Source of the DNA: Propionispira arboris
GTDB lineage: Bacteria; Bacillota; Negativicutes; Selenomonadales; Selenomonadaceae
DNA length: 64,000 bases
Reading direction: 5' to 3'
NCBI RefSeq assembly: GCF_900109225.1
Contig: NZ_FNZK01000010.1
Location: 83,262-147,261 of the forward strand
Below, piece after piece: positions 60,742-64,000 of the stretch. How positions within the stretch are numbered: position 1 is the first letter of the stretch; the number at the start of each line of letters is the position of its first letter. A program made the translations under genes and the position numbers. The notes below the pieces were generated by a model. It was not told the origin of the DNA. It did no database searches and worked only from the letters and a program-made list of their open reading frames with translations.

Positions 60742-62388
60742 ATGAGTAATGATAAAGTAAAAGCTGACTTGGCTGCCTATGAAGCCAAAGTAGAAAAAGC
60801 AATCGCGAAATTCCCGGAACGGGCTAATATTCCAAAACAACGTATTTATACACCGCTTGATATTCAAAATACAGATTATGCCGATGAAATCGGATTCCCA
60901 GGGGTATATCCTTTCACTCGTGGCGTACAGCCGACGATGTATCGCGGTCGTTTCTGGACGATGCGTATGTATGCAGGGTTTTCCACGGCCGAAGAATCCA
61001 ACAAACGGTATCGCTATTTGATTGAATCCGGTGCTACAGGTCTTTCCTGTGCATTTGACTTACCAACGCAGATCGGTTATGACTCCGATGATGATATCTC
61101 GGAAGGTGAAGTTGGTAAAGTAGGGGTTGCTATTGATTCGTTAGCAGATATGGAACTTCTGTTTGATAAAATTGATCTTGGCAAAGTTTCGACTTCCATG
61201 ACAATCAATGCCCCGGCATCGGTACTACTTGCCATGTACATAGCCGTTGGTGAAAAACAGGGTGTGAGTGCAGATCAACTAAAAGGAACCATTCAAAATG
61301 ATATTTTAAAAGAATATTCAGCTCGTGGAACGTATATTTTCCCACCAAGACCATCCATGCGTTTGATTACAAATATCTTTGCTTATTGTTCAAAAAATGT
61401 ACCAAAATGGAATACAATTTCCATTTCTGGTTATCATATTCGTGAAGCTGGTTCAACCGCATCACAGGAAATCGCCTTTACAATTGCCGATGGTATTGCA
61501 TACTGCGAAGCTGCTATTAAAGCAGGCCTTGATGTAGATGCATTTGCTGGACGTCTTTCGTTCTTCTGGAATGCGCATAACAATGTGCTCGAAGAAGTTG
61601 CGAAATTTAGAGCATCCCGTCGTGTATGGGCAAAAGTAATGAAAGAACGTTTTAAAGCTAAAAACCCTAAATCCTGGATGCTGCGTGTTCATACACAAAC
61701 AGCCGGTTCGATGCTGACAGCACAACAACCAAACAATAACATTGTTCGTGTTGCTCTGCAGACAGCAGCAGCTGTAATGGGGGGCACACAATCCCTTCAT
61801 ACAAATTCACGTGATGAAGCCTTAGCACTTCCTACGGAAGATTCCGTAATGGTTGCACTTCGTACACAGCAGATTGTTGCGTGTGAAAGCGGACTGGCTG
61901 ACGTAATTGATCCACTTGCCGGCTCTTACTATGTAGAAGCTTTGACAAACAAAATCGAAGCCGAAGCATGGGATTACATCAAAAAAATTGACGAAATCGG
62001 CGGAGCTGTTTCGGCAATTGAACAAGGATATATCCAAAAAGAAATCCAAGACAGTGCCTATCAATGGCAGATGGATGTTGAATCCGGTGCGAAAACAATT
62101 GTTGGCGTAAACAAATTCCAAGTTGAAGAAAAACCAGTTGAAGGTTTACTTCGCGTCGATGCTTCTGTTGGCGTAAAACAGAAAAAACATTTGGCTGAAC
62201 TTAGAGCAAAACGCGACAATGCAGCGGTAAAAGAAGCACTTATAGCCCTTGAAAAAGCATGTAAAGATGAAGAAGAAAATCTTATGCCGCATATCTTAAC
62301 AGCTGTTAAGACCTATGCAACACTTGGTGAAATTTGTGGAGTAATGCGCAGCGTGTTCGGTGAATATGTTGCCCATGTGAATCTGTAA
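60742..62388 (+). CDS. mcmA1: Methylmalonyl-CoA mutase, catalytic (large) chain
   Basis: Substrate-binding TIM-barrel chain of B12-dependent methylmalonyl-CoA mutase, 548 residues, without the cobalamin domain (which is the next gene). Family motifs: [20 protein letters not shown] with the CoA/substrate tyrosine region, [36 protein letters not shown] with the active-site histidine, and [10 protein letters not shown]. Interconverts succinyl-CoA and (R)-methylmalonyl-CoA. AGGAGG precedes the ATG. It heads the operon mcmA1-mcmA2-meaB-epimerase. Confidence 0.95.
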   Translation: MSNDKVKADLAAYEAKVEKAIAKFPERANIPKQRIYTPLDIQNTDYADEIGFPGVYPFTRGVQPTMYRGRFWTMRMYAGFSTAEESNKRYRYLIESGATGLSCAFDLPTQIGYDSDDDISEGEVGKVGVAIDSLADMELLFDKIDLGKVSTSMTINAPASVLLAMYIAVGEKQGVSADQLKGTIQNDILKEYSARGTYIFPPRPSMRLITNIFAYCSKNVPKWNTISISGYHIREAGSTASQEIAFTIADGIAYCEAAIKAGLDVDAFAGRLSFFWNAHNNVLEEVAKFRASRRVWAKVMKERFKAKNPKSWMLRVHTQTAGSMLTAQQPNNNIVRVALQTAAAVMGGTQSLHTNSRDEALALPTEDSVMVALRTQQIVACESGLADVIDPLAGSYYVEALTNKIEAEAWDYIKKIDEIGGAVSAIEQGYIQKEIQDSAYQWQMDVESGAKTIVGVNKFQVEEKPVEGLLRVDASVGVKQKKHLAELRAKRDNAAVKEALIALEKACKDEEENLMPHILTAVKTYATLGEICGVMRSVFGEYVAHVNL

Positions 62389-62418
62389 TTAATAGTAAGA
62401 GTTGGAGGGACAAATACG

Positions 62419-62811
62419 ATGGAAAAACGTATTAGAGTATTAGTAGCAAAACCGGGCCTTGATGGTCATGATCGTGGAGCAAAAGTGGTAGCACGTGCAC
62501 TTCGTGACGCAGGTTTCGAAGTAATATATACAGGTCTTCGTCAGACCCCGGAACAGATTGCTGAAGCAGCACTGCAAGAAGACGTAAACGTAGTAGCAAT
62601 GAGTATCTTATCGGGCGCACATGCGCATATTTTCCCTAAAGTTGTAAATTTACTTAAAGGAAAAGGGATGGATGATGTGCTGGTTGTTGGCGGCGGTGTT
62701 ATTCCTGAAAGTGATATTCCGGCTCTTAAAGCAGCAGGAATTGCGGAAGTATTTACACCAGGAGCAACAACGGGAACAATCATAGATTTCATTAAAGAAA
62801 ACGTAAAATAA
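62419..62811 (+). CDS. mcmA2: Methylmalonyl-CoA mutase, cobalamin-binding chain
   Basis: A 130-residue Rossmann-like B12-binding protein. The DxHxxG motif is D15-G-H17-D-R-G20 ([13 protein letters not shown]), with H17 the lower cobalt ligand; SILSGAH and VGGGVIP are the other B12 loops. It combines with the large chain to form the mutase. GGAGG precedes the ATG. A C(UUCG)G hairpin separates it from meaB. Confidence 0.95.
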   Translation: MEKRIRVLVAKPGLDGHDRGAKVVARALRDAGFEVIYTGLRQTPEQIAEAALQEDVNVVAMSILSGAHAHIFPKVVNLLKGKGMDDVLVVGGGVIPESDIPALKAAGIAEVFTPGATTGTIIDFIKENVK

Positions 62812-62828
62812 TTGTCATATGAGGTGAT

Positions 62829-62848
62829 GGGTGCTCTTCGGAGTGCCC
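62829..62848 (+). other. UUCG tetraloop hairpin between mcmA2 and meaB
   Basis: GGGTGCTC-TTCG-GAGTGCCC forms eight continuous pairs (two G-U) closed by the exceptionally stable C(UUCG)G loop. There is no T run, so it is not a terminator; a processing or stability element is likely. Confidence 0.6.
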
Positions 62849-62870
62849 GTATCGCCGAAGGTGGTGCAAC

Positions 62871-63809
62871 ATGGATATAGCACAAGAATTACTAAATGGT
62901 TCAAAACTTGCTTTGTCGCGTGCCATTACCGCAATCGAAAATGAGCACGACGATGCAGTAGACATCATGAAAAAGTTGTATCCGCATACAGGAAACGCTT
63001 TTGTATTTGGAATAACGGGACCACCCGGTGCAGGTAAAAGCACATTGACAGATAAACTCGCCAGAGAATATCGTTTAATGGGTAAAACCGTAGGCATCAT
63101 AGCAATTGACCCGACAAGCCCATTTTCGGGCGGCGCAATTTTAGGCGATCGCATTCGGATGAATGATCTTACATTAGATGAAGGTGTATTCATTCGCAGT
63201 ATGGGAACGCGAGGCAGTCTCGGCGGCTTATCACGCAAAACGGCAGATGCAGTGAAAGCAATGGATGCATTTGGTAAAGATATTATCTTTATTGAAACCG
63301 TAGGTGTAGGTCAGTCAGAGGTAGACATTGTCAAAGCAGCCGATACAACCATGGTTGTACTGGTACCTGGTCTTGGTGATGATATACAAGCCATAAAAGC
63401 TGGGATCTTAGAAATTGGTGATGTATTTGCCATCAACAAAGCCGATCATGAAGGTGCGGACCGGCTGAATGTTGAACTCAATATGATGCTTGACCTTGGC
63501 GGCATGACGAAAGATTGGCGACCACCAATCAAACAAGTTGTGGCCAATCAGGGACAAGGTGTGAAGGAACTCATCATAACAATTGAAGAGCATTACGCGC
63601 ATTTGAAAACGACAGGGCAGTTGACTACGAGACGTACAGAACGCACGAAAAATGAAATGCTGGATATCCTGAAAAATGGAATCGGCACGTATATTACAAA
63701 TCATATTACGGCATCCGGGCAGTTTGACCAGTATGTAAAAGATGTAGAAGACCGGAAAATTGACCCATATAGTGTCGTAAATGATCTATTAAAAGGTATG
63801 CTAAAATAA
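62871..63809 (+). CDS. meaB: Methylmalonyl-CoA mutase-associated GTPase (MeaB/ArgK)
   Basis: G3E-family GTPase that protects and reloads cobalamin in the mutase, 312 residues. Walker A is GITGPPGAGKSTLTD; IAIDPTSPFSGGAILGDRIR is the switch region; VGVGQSEVDI and NKADHEGAD are the remaining G motifs. GAAGGTGG precedes the ATG. Followed 57 bases later by the epimerase. Confidence 0.95.
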   Translation: MDIAQELLNGSKLALSRAITAIENEHDDAVDIMKKLYPHTGNAFVFGITGPPGAGKSTLTDKLAREYRLMGKTVGIIAIDPTSPFSGGAILGDRIRMNDLTLDEGVFIRSMGTRGSLGGLSRKTADAVKAMDAFGKDIIFIETVGVGQSEVDIVKAADTTMVVLVPGLGDDIQAIKAGILEIGDVFAINKADHEGADRLNVELNMMLDLGGMTKDWRPPIKQVVANQGQGVKELIITIEEHYAHLKTTGQLTTRRTERTKNEMLDILKNGIGTYITNHITASGQFDQYVKDVEDRKIDPYSVVNDLLKGMLK

Positions 63810-63865
63810 AGGCGGCTTTGTATCGGCCACTTGAAATTGTTAGTTTTTGAGGAGGATCTTTATAA

Positions 63866-64000
63866 ATGTTTAATGTTGACAGAGTAGACCATATTGGTAT
63901 TGCTGTTGCTGATCTGGCAGAAGCAAAAAAATTCTATACAGATATTCTTGGACTTAAAGCAACAGGCGAAGAAATTGTTGAAGAACAAAAAGTAAAAGTT
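63866..64000 (+). CDS. mce: Methylmalonyl-CoA epimerase, 3'-truncated by window edge
   Basis: Only 45 N-terminal residues are visible. VDHIGIAVADLAEAKKFYTD is the first half of a glyoxalase/VOC-fold epimerase with the metal-binding histidine (H9), the pattern of methylmalonyl-CoA epimerase. It would convert (R)- to (S)-methylmalonyl-CoA, the isomer the decarboxylase uses. GAGGAGGAT lies upstream of the ATG. The rest is outside the window; in related operons a further mmdA-type gene often follows. Confidence 0.88.
   Translation, partial: MFNVDRVDHIGIAVADLAEAKKFYTDILGLKATGEEIVEEQKVKV

Noticed and set aside
1..64000. CRISPR arrays, transposases, integrases, prophage or toxin-antitoxin modules
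   Set aside because: None were recognised. The only repeats are the three-copy intergenic element and short local motifs, and the gene content is housekeeping and metabolic.

Overview
The window is 64 kb of low-GC chromosomal DNA from a Gram-positive-lineage anaerobe. It most likely comes from the Negativicutes (Selenomonas/Veillonella relatives). Three things point there: a sodium-pumping methylmalonyl-CoA decarboxylase operon beside methylmalonyl-CoA mutase genes, as in propionate-forming Negativicutes; a eukaryotic-type lysine/ornithine decarboxylase very like the Selenomonas enzyme; and a gene order (decarboxylase, tmk, yaaR, holB, ricT, trmN6, rsmI, abrB, metG, tatD, 3D-domain gene, rnmV, ksgA, then ispE, glmU, prs, pth) that follows the origin-proximal region of Bacillus subtilis. 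The genus cannot be fixed from this sequence alone. No rRNA, tRNA, CRISPR array, prophage or insertion sequence was seen.

Layout. 1-5 kb: two chemoreceptors (the first cut by the window edge) and an amino-acid permease. 5-9 kb: minus-strand EamA exporters, an aldose epimerase/HAD phosphatase pair and a YgbA-family protein. 9.3-12.7 kb: a methionine ABC importer with two substrate-binding lipoproteins flanking metNI. 12.9-17.3 kb: lysine/ornithine decarboxylase, a tiny membrane protein with an apparent ATT start, a dense cluster of DnaA boxes arranged as inverted pairs, an orphan DegS-type kinase, and a second, fold-I basic amino-acid decarboxylase. 17.3-28.6 kb: the conserved housekeeping block from tmk to ksgA. 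28.7-33.1 kb: amidohydrolase, exonuclease III, an unknown protein, and a GltD/NfnB-like flavoprotein. 33.2-39.0 kb: cydABDC on the minus strand. 39.2-41.9 kb: csoR-copA-copZ on the minus strand. 42.1-50.3 kb: ispE, a GntR regulator, glmU, prs, uppP, a secreted chagasin-like protein, pth and a radical SAM protein of unknown role. 50.5-54.5 kb: Hsp20, a third EamA exporter and a DcuSR/CitAB-like two-component system. 54.8-64 kb: mmdA, a short OadG/MmdE-like subunit, mmdC, mmdB, an OadG-related membrane peptide and a MatC-like dicarboxylate carrier; after a small unknown membrane protein come the split methylmalonyl-CoA mutase, MeaB and the start of methylmalonyl-CoA epimerase.

How it works together. 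The right-hand 10 kb is an energy-conserving propionate pathway. The carrier would bring in a dicarboxylate such as succinate (inference). Mutase plus epimerase interconvert succinyl-CoA and methylmalonyl-CoA. The membrane decarboxylase releases CO2 to give propionyl-CoA while exporting Na+. The adjacent two-component system is a plausible dicarboxylate sensor. Cytochrome bd probably serves to remove oxygen, and the copper cassette handles Cu(I).

Main points for a second look: (1) the DnaA-box palindromes at 14.3-14.5 kb; (2) two genes that appear to start at ATT with strong Shine-Dalgarno sequences; (3) the split OadG-type subunit of the sodium pump; (4) a dispersed palindromic repeat present three times; (5) a secreted protein joining D-x-T-G-D-x3-D loops to a chagasin-like domain; (6) several operator-like palindromes. 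Starts were chosen by Shine-Dalgarno spacing and often differ from the longest open frame. All family assignments come from recognition of motifs by eye, not from database searches.
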